This document shows, in pieces, positions 22,782 to 33,826 of a stretch of DNA of 64,000 nucleotides; within the stretch, counting starts at the first letter, position 1; each line of letters starts with the position of its first letter. The notes under the pieces are model-generated. The model was not told the origin of the DNA, made no database searches, and worked only from the letters and a program-made list of their open reading frames with translations. The stretch lies in the NCBI GenBank assembly GCA_006384855.1, contig VCJN01002217.1, positions 149,858 through 213,857 of the forward strand, given 5' to 3'. Made by a program: the position numbers and the translations under genes. Source of the DNA: Tetraselmis striata (lineage: Eukaryota; Chlorophyta; Chlorodendrophyceae; Chlorodendrales; Chlorodendraceae).

Positions 22782-24131
22782 ACACCACTCCCCATAAGTT
22801 TGGGGTCCCTTTTCGGCAGTCTCAAGACTTAAGACGTCTAGGGTACCTGAACGTAGGGTATATGAGATGAAACCTTAGATTCTCAGAGGGTTTATAAGAC
22901 CTGCATGGCGAGTGGCTCAAACCGAAGCTTAAAGACCTTTGACTAGGGTGTCACGCTGCACTTGGTGCGTGGATAGGCGTCGCCTCCAACAGCACCAAAA
23001 CCAACGTCAGTATCATGCACACGCCGACGCGCGTGAATACACAACCAAACGGCGGGAGGGCCACGAACGCGTGAGGAAACACATTGGAGAGGGGCTCGGG
23101 TGCAGTTGGTTGGGGTGCAGCCGTGTGGGCGGCGGCTAGTACATGTCGCGTTGCGACACTGGCATGGCATCAGTGTCGGCCACGCTCAGCAACACTCCAT
23201 TGGCTTTATAACGCTATAACTTCTCAGGTTTTGCTCAGAAAATTGTTTTGAAAATACCACGCAATTGCTCGTTCAAATCTGCGTGGAAACCAATCTTCGA
23301 AAAGCAAACAAACGATTTATTGCGGCCCCGGAAAAAATCCCCAAAGATGATCATCCAACTTGCCCCTCACTGCCTCATGTGCCCACCCATGTCGGGCGCG
23401 TGGCTTTGCGCCAAGTCGATGTCTAAGCCCCATACTCGGCTGTGCGAGAGCGTTATGTGTGTGGATGACCACGGACCACCAACACTTGGCATGTGCCGCC
23501 TCCTAGCGATACACACATCTACCAGCCAAAATGCCATTTTCCACAGCATTTTTCAAGGAATTTTACATTAATTAAAGTCCACGCCCCTATCGCGCCACCC
23601 CGCTCACGAAACGCTACGGTGCAACTGGCATTCCACCACGCGCCCCCATAGTAGAGCATCGCCCTACGCCAAGGGGGGCATCGAGCGCCTCTCCTACGTG
23701 CATTCGCCACAGAAACAGCAGCATTTTCACCCCAAAACTGCTCCCCACAGTGGCCAACTTGTCGTTGGGGTGTCACGTCGTGCCTATAGCGACATGCTTT
23801 CAGTGGCCTACACGCACGCTGTGTGCAACTTATGCCAAGGGCCGTATTCACTGAGTTTGGTGCGACGAGTGCCGCTATTTCCATAGGTTTGGACGGTTGG
23901 CGCAACCCAGAATTTTCTAGCGCCAACGCATCATGCGCTTATTTCGCGTTTTTTAAGGGCGCCCACAAATGGTCGTGTTGTCGCGCGGGAGGGTATAAAG
24001 CGCACAATAGGCGTTTGCCCGAACTATTCTCGCTGTAGTTAGCATGTATGGACATGCAGCCGGCGTTACCCTCGCCCATGCATGCGCTTTGCGATCGAAA
24101 ATGCAAAACCCGGACTCATGAGGAGGGGTGT
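22782..24131 (-). mobile_element. 1.35-kb TIR element, copy 3 (inverted, diverged)
   Basis: Bounded by ACACCACTCCCCATAAGT at the left and ACTCATGAGGAGGGGTGT at the right, the same terminal inverted repeats as copies at 43150 and 44670 but in opposite orientation and clearly more diverged. Internal text is shared along its length. No transposase domain was recognised in its short open frames, so it is probably a non-autonomous DNA transposon. Confidence 0.75.
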
Positions 24132-24798
24132 CGAAATGGATATCAAAAAATGTTGACTTTAACATATTAACCAGCTTCCAAACTAATTTCGACGCCGTTT
24201 TCGGCCTATCTTCCCCGTCATTTCTATTCAAGATCCGCATATTAGTTCGACCGCCGGCCTCTCGCTTTTCCAGCGGCCACATGCCCTAATATCGAGCTCC
24301 GCTCCGGTAATGTCGCCACCATTCATGCTAACACTATGGCAGAGTGGCTGCTATATGTCAGCAAGGAGCCGGGATAGGGTGCTGACCCGCAGAGCAACCG
24401 CTGCGCGGGGTTGCAGGGCTCTCTAGAAAGAGATGCGGTGCGATGGTGAAGGGCCGCTACCTCATTGCAAGAGCTGCTATCCTGACCCTCTATTGAATGT
24501 ATAATCTGCCAGGGCTGGTGCATGTTCTTGCATCACCACAACGCCTCTTATCCGTATTTGCAGGAACTCACAATGACTAGCTGGGCACACTCGCACATGA
24601 AATTCACCTGGTATAGCAACTATGGCAGACGTGGGAAGAAATCATTTCATCTCTGAGGGGAGAGGAAGTGTAGGCAGGGCAGTGCATGTAGGGGCCTACT
24701 CCACTTTTACAATATGAGGCAATCTGCCTTGAGTTAAAGTGCCTACATCAGGGGCACTGGCGCCATGTACACTGGGGCTAGGACTACATCTTCAGCTC
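24132..24798. other. Region between the TIR element and UMP-CMP kinase
   Basis: No gene seen. The right part (about 24600-24798) is probably 3' untranslated sequence of the minus-strand kinase gene. Confidence 0.5.
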
Positions 24799-26203
24799 TT
24801 ACATGAATAGACGGCGCACCTCGTTGTAGATCACGTCCGGGGGGCTGGTGGCCTGGAACTTGTAGGCCTTATCCTGCTTAGAATAGTGGTCCACAACGGG
24901 CATGCTGGACTCCACAAACACCCTGAAGCGCTTGCGGATTGTCTCAATGTTGTCATCAGCACGGCCCTCGTTGCGGCCGAGTAGCCGCTGCTCCATCACC
25001 TCCTCCGGGCAGTCAAAGAAGATGATGAAGTCGCAGTCCCGTCCCATCACGGTCTCGAAAGCCTCACGGTTCTCCACATTGCGGGGGAAGCCGTCGATCA
25101 AGAACTTGGTCTTGTCGCTGGTGGCCATCGCCTCCTTAAGCAGCCCGACAGTCACGGAAGAGGGCACAATCTGCCCCTCCTGCATCATCTTGGCCACCTT
25201 GTTGCCGTCTGGCGTGCCCGACTTCACATGAGCGCGCAGCAGGTCCCCTGCACTGAAGTGCGCCATGTCCGAGAACTCGTCGATGAGCTTGCTGCACTGC
25301 GTGCCCTTGCCGGAGCCCGGCCCACCCAGCACAAATGCGATAGTGGTCTTCGTTGTCTGCCACACACATGACACAGCAATTTATAGCAGCGCAACGCGCT
25401 CGGCCCACCAGAGCAGGATGGGTATTCCCCCGGCGACCCACGCTTTGTGCACTGCCATGGTCTCGACTGGAAACCCCCCTTTATCCACCTCCGGCCCACC
25501 TCTCCCACAATGCCTGGCAAAGCACACCTGGTCCGCGACAGCAGGAGCATCTACTCCTGTAGGCGGCGCCTCCACCTGCACCAGCGGCAGCCACGTCACA
25601 GTTAGACAGACTCACTGACGCCCCCGCTTCCCACCTCCAGAGCAAGACACCGGGGTGTCAACCCCCGCCTCTCTCGGCTACCGGCGCTTCTTCTCCTAGC
25701 TTCCTTGGCGGCTGAAAACTGCTTAGCTGTGCTGCTCGGTCAGCTTGCTTCGTGGCTGCTATGTACTTTGCGAACTATGCGCCACGACGGTACGAGCGAA
25801 TAGGATGTCGGTAAAGTTGCTCCGCGGCACGCGGCACGGAAGCGGCCGATAAAGAGGGTGGCAGCGGTCAACGTGAGGCTCGTCGAAGACGCGATGCGAG
25901 GCGACGATTGCCAGCCAGGCCACGCACCGCGCGGCAGTGAGCAACACCCCGCTGCCAGTCCGAGGCGGCCCCGAGAGCGCAAAAGCCGAGTAGCAGCGCG
26001 GAAGCGGGACCGTCCCGCTCTGCGACGCCGGAGCCGTGCCAGCCCTGCTCGCCGCAGGGTGATCTCGTGGTGGCGGCGAAAAGGCGAGGCAAGTGGGCAC
26101 AGGGCCGGGCAGGCGCAGTGCCTAGCGCCGCGACGGAAAGGCGGCCAGCGCTGTGACCAAGCACGGAACGCCGAAGCGCAAGACTTACAGTGGCGGTAGT
26201 CAT
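24799..26203 (-). CDS. UMP-CMP kinase (nucleoside monophosphate kinase family) with N-terminal extension
   Basis: Transfers phosphate from ATP to UMP or CMP in pyrimidine nucleotide synthesis. The catalytic exon 24799-25356 is certain: P-loop GGPGSGKGT, HFSAGDLLR, LIDGFPRN, the FFDCPEEVM strand and the UMP-CMP-kinase lid signature NEGRADDN. It ends at TAG after RRLFM. Upstream exons are inferred: 25528-25575 (16 residues) and 25928-26203 from ATG 26203. They are all phase 0 and total 293 residues. The first exon is Ala/Arg/Ser-rich and poor in acids at its start, fitting an organelle transit peptide, so a plastid or mitochondrial form is suggested. The core without extension matches the ~190-residue family length. 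The extension is less sure than the core; a start just upstream of 25356 in another exon is the alternative. Confidence 0.9.
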
Positions 26204-27628
26204 TCTGGCGAGAGCGTGGTGAGTGGGACTGCGCTGGAGCAGCGGAGCGATGGCGGAGAACAGATTCTGTCAACACACGGTCCGCTCGCGTCGGTACCCG
26301 TGCGTGGCCGACTGTTGGCCGATCGGCTCGAGCGATGAGCAGGTCAAAAAAAAAGCGCAGCGATTCTCGCGCCTCGAGTACGGGTACCTGTACGGGTAGG
26401 CGGACGGCGGGCGGGCGCATCACAGCATCATCAATAACAGTATGTGCATATTTACATGAGCTAGCAGCAGAAGGCGATATCGGAAATCACCAAAATAAAA
26501 GGCAATCAGAAAGGTCCTTAACAGTATAGTCCTTATTAGTACTACTGGTGTGAATTACATAAGGGACAGTAACAAATCCGCCTACTGTACTGCTAAAGCA
26601 GTACTAAAAAATCAACTCATCAAGCCGCCTGCACGAGGCGGGAAATTGGTACACGTGCTTTTTTTTTTCCGCCCCCGGGAAAATTTTCGCCCCCGTGCTA
26701 GTTGCAAAATCTAAGAAATCCATACAGAAATCCAGAAGAAAATCCAGCTACGGGCCACAAGAGGCGGGAACCGCCATGACAGCCACCGACCAGGCATCAC
26801 CACCAGCCAGCCGTCGCTCCACGCAGTAGGGACGCTCTCCCCAGCACACAATCCCGGGCCACTCCAGTAGCGGCACTAGGCCGAATGTAATGTGAAGGCG
26901 CCGACAGGAAAGGAGCTTCGAAGTTGAGGTCTCGCAGCAAGGAGCGGAAGTGGGGGGGTCCAACCCAGAACGGGGCGCCACGGGCATGCAACAGACGCAG
27001 GCCACCCCGCGCCAAATCCGCCGCCAGCTCGGTCACGTCCCCTTCCGCCAAACGTAGAACGCCTTCCCCAGCACAACATCCCGGGCCACTCCAATAGCGG
27101 CGCTGAGCCGAATGTGATGTGGAGTCGCCAACAGGACAGGAAGGGAGAAAGTGCTCGAGTAGCGAACGGGGACTTGACCGGACCAGCAACGACGTAAGAC
27201 GCCAGTGTCCAGCGCGCTTTGTTCCGCCTAGCGCCAAATCCGCCGCCATCTCGGCCGCGTCCCCTTCCGCCGAACGTAGAACTCCCTTCCCAGCACAACA
27301 TCCCGGGCCACTCCAATAGCGGCACTAGGCCGAATGCTATGTGATGTGGAGGCGCCAACAGGACAGGAAGGGAGAAAGTGCTCAAAGAACAGCGAACGGG
27401 AACTTGACCGGACCAACAACGACGTGAGACGCCGGTGTCCAACGCACAGTGCTCCTCCGCGGCAGTGGCAGCACGGGCGGGGCCAAGGCTACCAAGGCGC
27501 CACCCGTGCACGATCCCCGCCCCCATCCCCAGCCGGGGGTAGAGGCGGAGGAAGGGCCCGCGATTCCGAGGGCCGAGGACGGTCGTCGGGCCCGCCCAGG
27601 CGGTGGGTGGGTGGGTAATTCGACGATA
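26204..27628. other. Intergenic region with tandem triplication
   Basis: Upstream of the kinase gene. A motif CGAGTACGGGTACCTGTACG lies near 26375, and TTTTCCGCCCCCGGGA near 26663 relates to the repeat at 12345. The rest is occupied by the 225-230-bp tandem unit listed separately. The long Cys/Arg/Trp-rich open frames over it on the minus strand are read through the repeat and lack family resemblance. Confidence 0.5.
26838..27460. repeat. Diverged tandem triplication, unit about 225-230 bp
   Basis: Units begin near 26838, 27068 and 27291 with CCCAGCACA followed by ATCCCGGGCCACTCC, then GTAGCGGC/ATAGCGGC, CGAATG and ACAGGA. Units 2 and 3 are most alike (shared GACAGGAAGGGAGAAAGTGC and CTTGACCGGACCA); unit 1 is truncated and diverged. 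Confidence 0.75.
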
Positions 27629-27870
27629 TCAAGCGAGAAATTGAAATTGAAATTGATTACAACTGCTAGTCTGCTGCATCCACTGGCTCAGACTGACTTG
27701 TTCTTAGGACCTGCTATCTCTGACCATGATAGGGAACATTTGGTGTAATTACAGCTCAAGCTACCAGCCTTCCTCTTGTGTGCCCAAGCCCCTCCTCCTT
27801 CCATTGGGCTGAAGCTGGGACAGCAGCGCCCCCCTGCTGTCCCTACCAAAGGTCCCTGCTTGGACGGAAT
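27629..27870 (-). mobile_element. LINE 3' end fragment with ATTTCA-repeat tail
   Basis: Read on the minus strand it shares ATAGCAGGTCCT, CAGTCTGAGC and GGATGCAGCAGACTAG followed by a TTTCAATTTC tail with the 3' end of the element at 34996-37509. Only the 3' untranslated part is present, as expected of a 5'-truncated LINE insertion. Confidence 0.75.
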
Positions 27871-28210
27871 TGTTTTCCCGACTTACCACAAATGAACCAA
27901 CCGGCCCTCATCATGTTAGCTATCACTCCCACTGCTGACCCCAAACCCTAATTTAGATCTAACCAATGCACCGCGTGACTCGGTGCAAAATAGGTTGAAA
28001 TGCTTTTTGTACGTTATGTGTACAGGTTATAGCCCCCCCCCCCCCCCTCGTGCCGCCTATACCCTTTGCTACAAGCACGGCTCTAGGTTGCCGCTCATCT
28101 GTACCATCCCGTGCAGGCCAACCGCAGGCGGCGCCAAGAGTGAAGTCCGACGAGCGAATAGAGGAGAGAGCTAGCGGAGATGGAAGTGGAAGACGGCCTG
28201 CCTTCCGGGT

Positions 28211-28540
28211 ATGGTGAACGACTTAAGCGACGCCGACGAGGCGGCATCAGCGGTAGCCGCCAAAACCTTGAAAGCCGCAGCAAACCCTGGGAGCATCGTC
28301 TGCGGTTCAGGTAGCCGTAGGGCAGATGGAAGTAAAGGCCATTGGGCCGAGCGGCAACAGGCAGCCGCCATGTTGCAGGACGCGGAGGGGGAGACTATCA
28401 GCGGTTGTGACAACGTGACTAGTGGAGAGAGCGAGGATATGGCAAAGATCAAACGACTGCAGCATGCGCTGAAGCGCGCCACTACCGCCAAGCAGCACCT
28501 CAAAGACAATGTAGAGACCCTCACGGGGGAGTACGCCTAG
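28211..28540 (+). CDS. Unidentified coding-like fragment, coiled-coil-prone
   Basis: A 109-residue open frame with Ala/Lys/Gln/Glu-rich heptad-like text in its second half (AKIKRLQHALKRATTAKQHL). No family recognised. It lies immediately before the TRIM element at 28653; another coding-like frame follows that element. Both could be parts of an older retroelement Gag or of a host gene; the evidence does not decide. Confidence 0.3.
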   Translation: MVNDLSDADEAASAVAAKTLKAAANPGSIVCGSGSRRADGSKGHWAERQQAAAMLQDAEGETISGCDNVTSGESEDMAKIKRLQHALKRATTAKQHLKDNVETLTGEYA

Positions 28541-28652
28541 CTCCACCAGCAATGCTGGAGGTAGAGTTCATGCGAGCCAGTAAACCCTTGGACAACAATG
28601 ACTACCAGTATACGCTAGTGCGCCGACTGTCATGAAGCTAGCCGGCTTCCCA

Positions 28653-29225
28653 TGTTGAGTTATCAAGCTCGATAAAGGTGCCGATCGTACTTGGATCTTA
28701 GACTTGGTCATCATCCGATATTGTAGAGCTTGTGTACCGGTCTGAACCGGGCCGAGGACCACACCGCAGGACTGTACGAGGTACTGTCCCAACATCCCTT
28801 ATGGTTCCGAGAAGAGGGAGGACCGAAAAGTATGGGTAGAGATCCGAGGACCTGAGCCATAGGAGCCGAAATCATCCGCACTCGAGCTTGATGTAGGATA
28901 ATCTTGGGAATTGATGCGCATCACCTGAAGCTACGAATCGGAATTACACCGGATATACCCGGATATACCCGGATATAGATAGTCGCTAGCGGAAGTAGGA
29001 GAGCCCTTGAAATCTTGAAATGCTGCAAGTGCGAGTCGAACCTCGGTCTCTAGCAGCCATATATACAGGCTCGCCACCTTAGCTCCGAAACCATGTTGAG
29101 ATATCAAGCTCGAAAAATATGCCGATCGGACTTGGATGTCATAACTCGATACTGTAAAGCTTGTATGCCGGTCTGAACCAGGCTGAGGACCACACCACAG
29201 GACTGTACGAGGTACTGTCCCAACA
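28653..29225 (-). mobile_element. Terminal-repeat retrotransposon in miniature (TRIM)
   Basis: Two direct terminal repeats, 28653-28794 and 29094-29225, begin TGTTGAG and end CCCAACA and are roughly 85% identical by eye. The internal ~300 bp encodes nothing. Read on the minus strand, the sequence directly inside the 5' repeat is TGGTTTCGGAGC, which resembles the common tRNA primer-binding site TGGTATCAGAGC. A short purine run AAGGGA precedes the other repeat. Flanks TCCCA and TCCCC fit a 5-bp target duplication with one change. It looks structurally whole but non-coding and old. Confidence 0.75.
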
Positions 29226-29276
29226 TCCCCGTTCTACTTCCCATTATCTTTCGCGGCATCAAATAATTATGGGCCC

Positions 29277-29684
29277 GTGCAACCGAAAAACCAGCGATTT
29301 ATATGGCACCTCCTGGATGACACAGCGAACAATCTGACTATCAGCAGGGTTTTCAGCCTCGAGACCAGCGACTGTGTGAAGGAGGTGCTGGTCTCGATAC
29401 TGACTGCCCGGACCGGCCAGCAGGCGGTCGAGATCTTGAGAGGAACCGATGCAGTTTGGCCAGAGGTGAACCTGCCGACCCCCCACAAAAATACTATCAA
29501 GGCATGGATATTAGGAAAAAGGCGAAGGAAGCAGAGCGCGACCAAAGAAACGCCCAGCAGGAAATTGCTCCCACACAAGAACTTCCCTTATCGCCGCCAC
29601 GACATTATTCCTTTACACATTGAGATTCTGACTGCACAGTCAGCCTGTACACATGATACGGATCTACTGCCGCCAAGTCTATAG
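29277..29684 (+). CDS. Unidentified coding-like fragment after the TRIM
   Basis: A 135-residue open frame with mixed, protein-like composition (FIWHLLDDTANN, VKEVLVSILTARTGQQAVEI) and a basic patch WILGKRRRKQ. No family recognised. It lies just right of the TRIM and may belong to the same original unit as the frame at 28211. It could be a Gag-like remnant or a host gene fragment. Confidence 0.3.
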   Translation: MQPKNQRFIWHLLDDTANNLTISRVFSLETSDCVKEVLVSILTARTGQQAVEILRGTDAVWPEVNLPTPHKNTIKAWILGKRRRKQSATKETPSRKLLPHKNFPYRRHDIIPLHIEILTAQSACTHDTDLLPPSL

Positions 29685-29689
29685 CATAA

Positions 29690-30429
29690 TGGCGGTCGCA
29701 TGTGTATATATATGTATAAATATACATACATATACATACATATGCATTTTATATATATATGGCTTTTGCTGCACGACAGCGACATGCTGAGAAATGGAGG
29801 TGAAGACATTCAACAGCACCTTCCCCACATGATGAAGTAATATATGAGTAGTACGTTCTAACGCATATCAGTAAGTACCCTACCGATGCTACAGCTCACA
29901 AATCATCGCAACACTTTAATCAATTTGCACATGAAGTTTAGAATCCTTGCCTTAAATTTCAGATTAAATTTGCATCCAATGACGGCGGGCCTGGCCAAGA
30001 TGCGGCATCTTGTGTTGCTGCGCTGCGAGGACATGTGGCAGTCCGCAATCCATGGTGCACATCGCAGCGCATGACCCACCTTAGACTTGACGCATGCCCG
30101 TTGTGCGTCACATACAATGGCATCTAAACGAGGTTGACGAGACCATAGATATAGCCACACACTGCCGCAGCCATGACTGATGATCAAAATGGCCACCGCC
30201 GTCAGCGTTCATAACAATGCTGGGATGCGCAGCGCAATGCAGTGTCCGCATTGTGCGGCACGTATACCAACCTTCCATATGGCGAGTTGTAAAAGCTGCG
30301 AAGTTGGCGCAGGGCAGTTCACGCCCCACAGCGCAGGGCGGATTGATGATTGGGATTGAAAGATATTGCACCGTTCTGGGAGATGGGGGCTCAATGCTAC
30401 CTGCATTATCCCGGATCCGCATGTGATTG
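29690..30429. other. Intergenic region downstream of SNAP50
   Basis: Starts with a TA/CATA-rich microsatellite (about 29700-29760). No gene seen; the right end is likely 3' untranslated sequence of the minus-strand SNAP50 gene. Confidence 0.5.
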
Positions 30430-33400
30430 TTAATCGTGAAAGTATGGGAATTGCAGGTGGTTCGCCTTGTCATGCAGACATCCGGACGTATTGAAGTGCA
30501 GCTTCAGGTAGCACTCCTGGCAGAAGAAGCACACCGGATCTGGTGAAACATCGCTCTCCGTTGTCACCTGGCACCCGGTGCGATCCGCCGCCAGCATCAG
30601 TACACCTCCTGCTCCTGGAGACTCCATCCTCCCTTTCCCCCAAGCCAGGGCTCTCGAGGCACAGCTGTCAGCACATTTGACAGACTGACAGAGGGAATTG
30701 AGGAGACGGCAGCGGGGGCGAGGTGGAGAGGAAGGCACTTCATGGAAAGTAACGCCACTCGCCGGGTGCCGTACGTTGCTATCACATGGCATACATGTTT
30801 GCTACTCTCAACGCGCGGAGTGTCAAATAACTGGTAGATGGTGTCGGTAGACGCGCAGTCCGTGGTTTGCACGCAGGATGTGAGGGGGGCACCTTCATGG
30901 CAGCTCGATGTTTGCAGATCCTGCATTTGCGCTTGAGCGGTTGTGCCTGAAAGACCAGGAATGGGTACTGATCGCGTCGCTGTGGGTCGGTGGCATGGAC
31001 TCGCCGCACATCAGCTACCGCGATGGCGTGCTGGCAGCATCCCTACATGTCAGCGCCCCCACTGTCAGGGCAGCCTGTCCCTTGCCGCCAGCGCTGAAGC
31101 AGAAAGCATACCGCGGCAGCAGGCAGTGCTATAACACATGGGTATGACCAACGTTCGAGCGCAGCGATTTCCAGCCTCAGACGTTGATCTGACCTGGTGG
31201 CAGTAGATGTAGCCAGCCCCGCTCCCCACCCGAAGCCACAGATCTCGGAACAGCTTGCCCTGCACATGCACCCGCACCCCATGTTGGTGAGGCGCGACGC
31301 GGCTGATCTTCCGCGGGAAGGTTCGTGGCATGCTGGATAAGGCAGAGGGAGATTGCGCCCATGCTGCCGAGGCATTCAGCATTACGGACCTGCATGGTCG
31401 ACGTGCGAAACGGGTACATCGGGCCCGCGTTGCTGTGCTGTGTGGAGAGATCCGCGAGCGACCTCCCGGACGCGGCCCTGCGGACCTGCGGGCGCTCGCT
31501 CTCGGCGAGTGGCTGGGAGGGATCCGGCGGGGGGGCGGAGATGCCGTGCTGCGTGCAGAACTCGCGGATTGGCGCCGACAGATCTCGGCGCGGCGCGGCG
31601 CCTTCCTCGCCGCCCGTGTAGTTGTTGTAAAAGGTGCCCTCCACGTACAGCATGGCTGAAGCACCACTCGCACACAGATCATACTTTCAAATCAGCAATC
31701 AAACAGACCAATTGAATATGGAGCAAAGCGTCAAGAGCGCAACTCGTGGCATGCTGCTCCGTCCCCCCCGCCCCCATTCACCCAATGCACTATACCCAGT
31801 ATGCGCGGGCTGCGTACTGTTGGGCTTTCCAACTTTAAAGTGGTCCATGTAGACGTTGTTCAAGCAGTACACCATGTTCTCTATCTCGGACAGCGGGCTG
31901 CTCCCGAGGACCAAGTACTCGTGCGTGCTGGACAAGGACGGGACGGGCAGCATGGTGAGGTGAGGAGCGGGAGAGGAAGGCCAGGCGCTGGGGGATTTAG
32001 GGGCAAGCAACCGTGCAGGCCGCATGTGAAGGTTTGGTGGGGCAGGGGGCTGCGGGCAACCAGCGCATCCCGCACCGCTTATCCTTCCTGTACGGGTCAA
32101 ATATCACCAGCTGGAGGACCACCTCGTTGGGGCTGACCTGCATCCATCCGTGTGGTGACGCCAGCAGCCGCATGAGATGGCGACACCATACAGTTGAGCA
32201 GGTAGGTGAATGGGGAGGGAACGGAGACGGGGATGAAAGGGGTATCTGTGTACGGGCCTATCTGTGCCCTCGTTCGAGCAGCAGAAAGGGAGGGACGGCT
32301 CACCTGGCCGGCGTCGTGGCTGCTACCTGCTGCCGGGCTGCTTGGCCCAGGGGTGAATGAGCTGGCGGGGTCCTGACTTGCGGTACTCGCCGGGGGCTTC
32401 ATGGCGGTGCGCTCCACTTTCTGCTGGTGTAGCCTGGGGATTGCCGGGTGGCAGCACGATGGGAGAGGAGGGGCAGAAGGGGGAGAGGGGGGGGGGGGGG
32501 GGGGGGGGGGGGGCTTTAACACCAGCCGACGAGTCCCCTGTGGGGGGGACATCCATATGGGCGCTGTGCATTTCTGTGGGACAGTCCGGACGCACGTTTG
32601 GTGGGGCACCATCTGCAGCGAGTAGAGGTGCTTGGAGGCGGCCACCCACTGCGCCACCCACTCCTCCTCGGCCGACTCCAGTGGCGACAGGATCTGCGGG
32701 CATGACGGCGTGTTGCTGACGGCCGCCAGGCGCTCCACCTACAGCGTGGGTGCGGGCGCCCTCAGCTGTGGCCGGCACGCACCTCCACCCAGCAAGCCAA
32801 CAAGGCCGCAAGCTCGAATCCAGCGTGCTGCTCGCACCTTTGCTTTGTTCCGGTAGTTAGCGAGCGTGATGGCCACATGATCCTTGTTGGCAGCGGGCGG
32901 AACTCCCGGCGCCCCCCCCTGAGAGCTACCAGCCTGCGACGTGCTGGGCTCAGAGGCGGCATCGCGCAGGGAGTTGCGCACGTGCTGCTGCAGCGTGACC
33001 AGCTCGCAGCCCTCCACGCTCAGGTCCGGCTCAGCTCCAGATGCGGCCTGCATGCCGCCATCCAACCACCCTCAGCCCGGTTCCCACTGACCCCTGGCCG
33101 ATGCTTGTGGGGCCGTAGCCAGTGACACCACGCAGGAGCAGGAGAGGGGGAAGGGAGGCATTCCTACCATGTACTCATCTATCAGGTTCACACAGCCGTC
33201 CAGCTGCGTTTTGAAGTCGCCCAGCTGCTCCCCCACCGCGCTCACACTGCAATCCATCCAGCAGACTAGTACAGTCAGCCCCCCCCCCCCCCCCCCCCCC
33301 CCGCGTGCAGCAGCGCCCCGAGCGCATACACCGTTACACCAGCAGAACCAGGGCGTGGATTCCTCTCAGGCCTGCTGACCTGTTGCCCATGCATGGGACT

Positions 33401-33826
33401 GCATAGCTACATACTGAGCGCATGTATGGTCACGCCGCATTTACACCTACAGAGTGGAAACTCTCTCCCTATGTCTCCCGCTTTTGGTCGGCAGCCCCGG
33501 TGTATGCTGGTGCACAGTGGAAACGCTGCAAGTATGGCCCAGCGAGGTCCGACCCCGCTCCGCCGTAACCCTGATTCGAAGCGCGGCAGCGCCAAAGCCG
33601 TCGCCCGTCCAAGCCGAACCTGCCTCGCTGCCTCGCTATCAAGCTCGCGCGGGGTTGTGGCTATGCAATATCGGTCTTGTAGACGGCCTGGCAGATGGGC
33701 AACGGCAGCCGGCCACCTGAAGGCGGGTGTGAGGAAGCCGCCGTCCGCGGGCAGCGGCCCGCCTCGTAGGGTGTGCTCGACGCCGCGCAGCCGCGAGGGC
33801 AGCGCCCCGGCGGGAACTCCAGCCAT
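30430..33826 (-). CDS. snRNA-activating protein complex subunit 3 (SNAP50/SRD2 homologue)
   Basis: DNA-binding subunit of the complex that recognises the proximal element of snRNA promoters for RNA polymerases II and III; the Arabidopsis homologue is SRD2. Eleven exons inferred: 33717-33826, 33168-33246, 32838-33047, 32610-32738, 32304-32420, 32076-32137, 31834-31927, 31390-31683, 31194-31259, 30893-31042 and 30430-30567. They join in phase to 482 residues. Family signatures in order: HEYLVLGS, VEGTFYNN, DLSAPIREF, RDLWLRV and YIYCHQ (382-387). A zinc-binding pair follows: KCRIC (Cys427, Cys430) and CFFCQEC (Cys453, Cys456). Human SNAPC3 is 411 residues; the extra length here lies in the poorly conserved N-terminal third and in a Ser/Pro-rich insert. 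The C-terminal half is firm; the first two exons are less so. Confidence 0.92.

Noticed and set aside
26876-27526. 216-residue minus-strand frame
   Set aside because: It reads through the tandem triplication with repeating text; no conserved domain and composition follows the repeat.
29030-29092. tRNA-like sequence on the minus strand (GAGCTAAGGTGGCGAGC and GGTTCGACTCG)
   Set aside because: Resembles A and B boxes but has no pairing acceptor stem and poor T-stem; it directly follows the TRIM repeat and is better read as the primer-binding region and interior.
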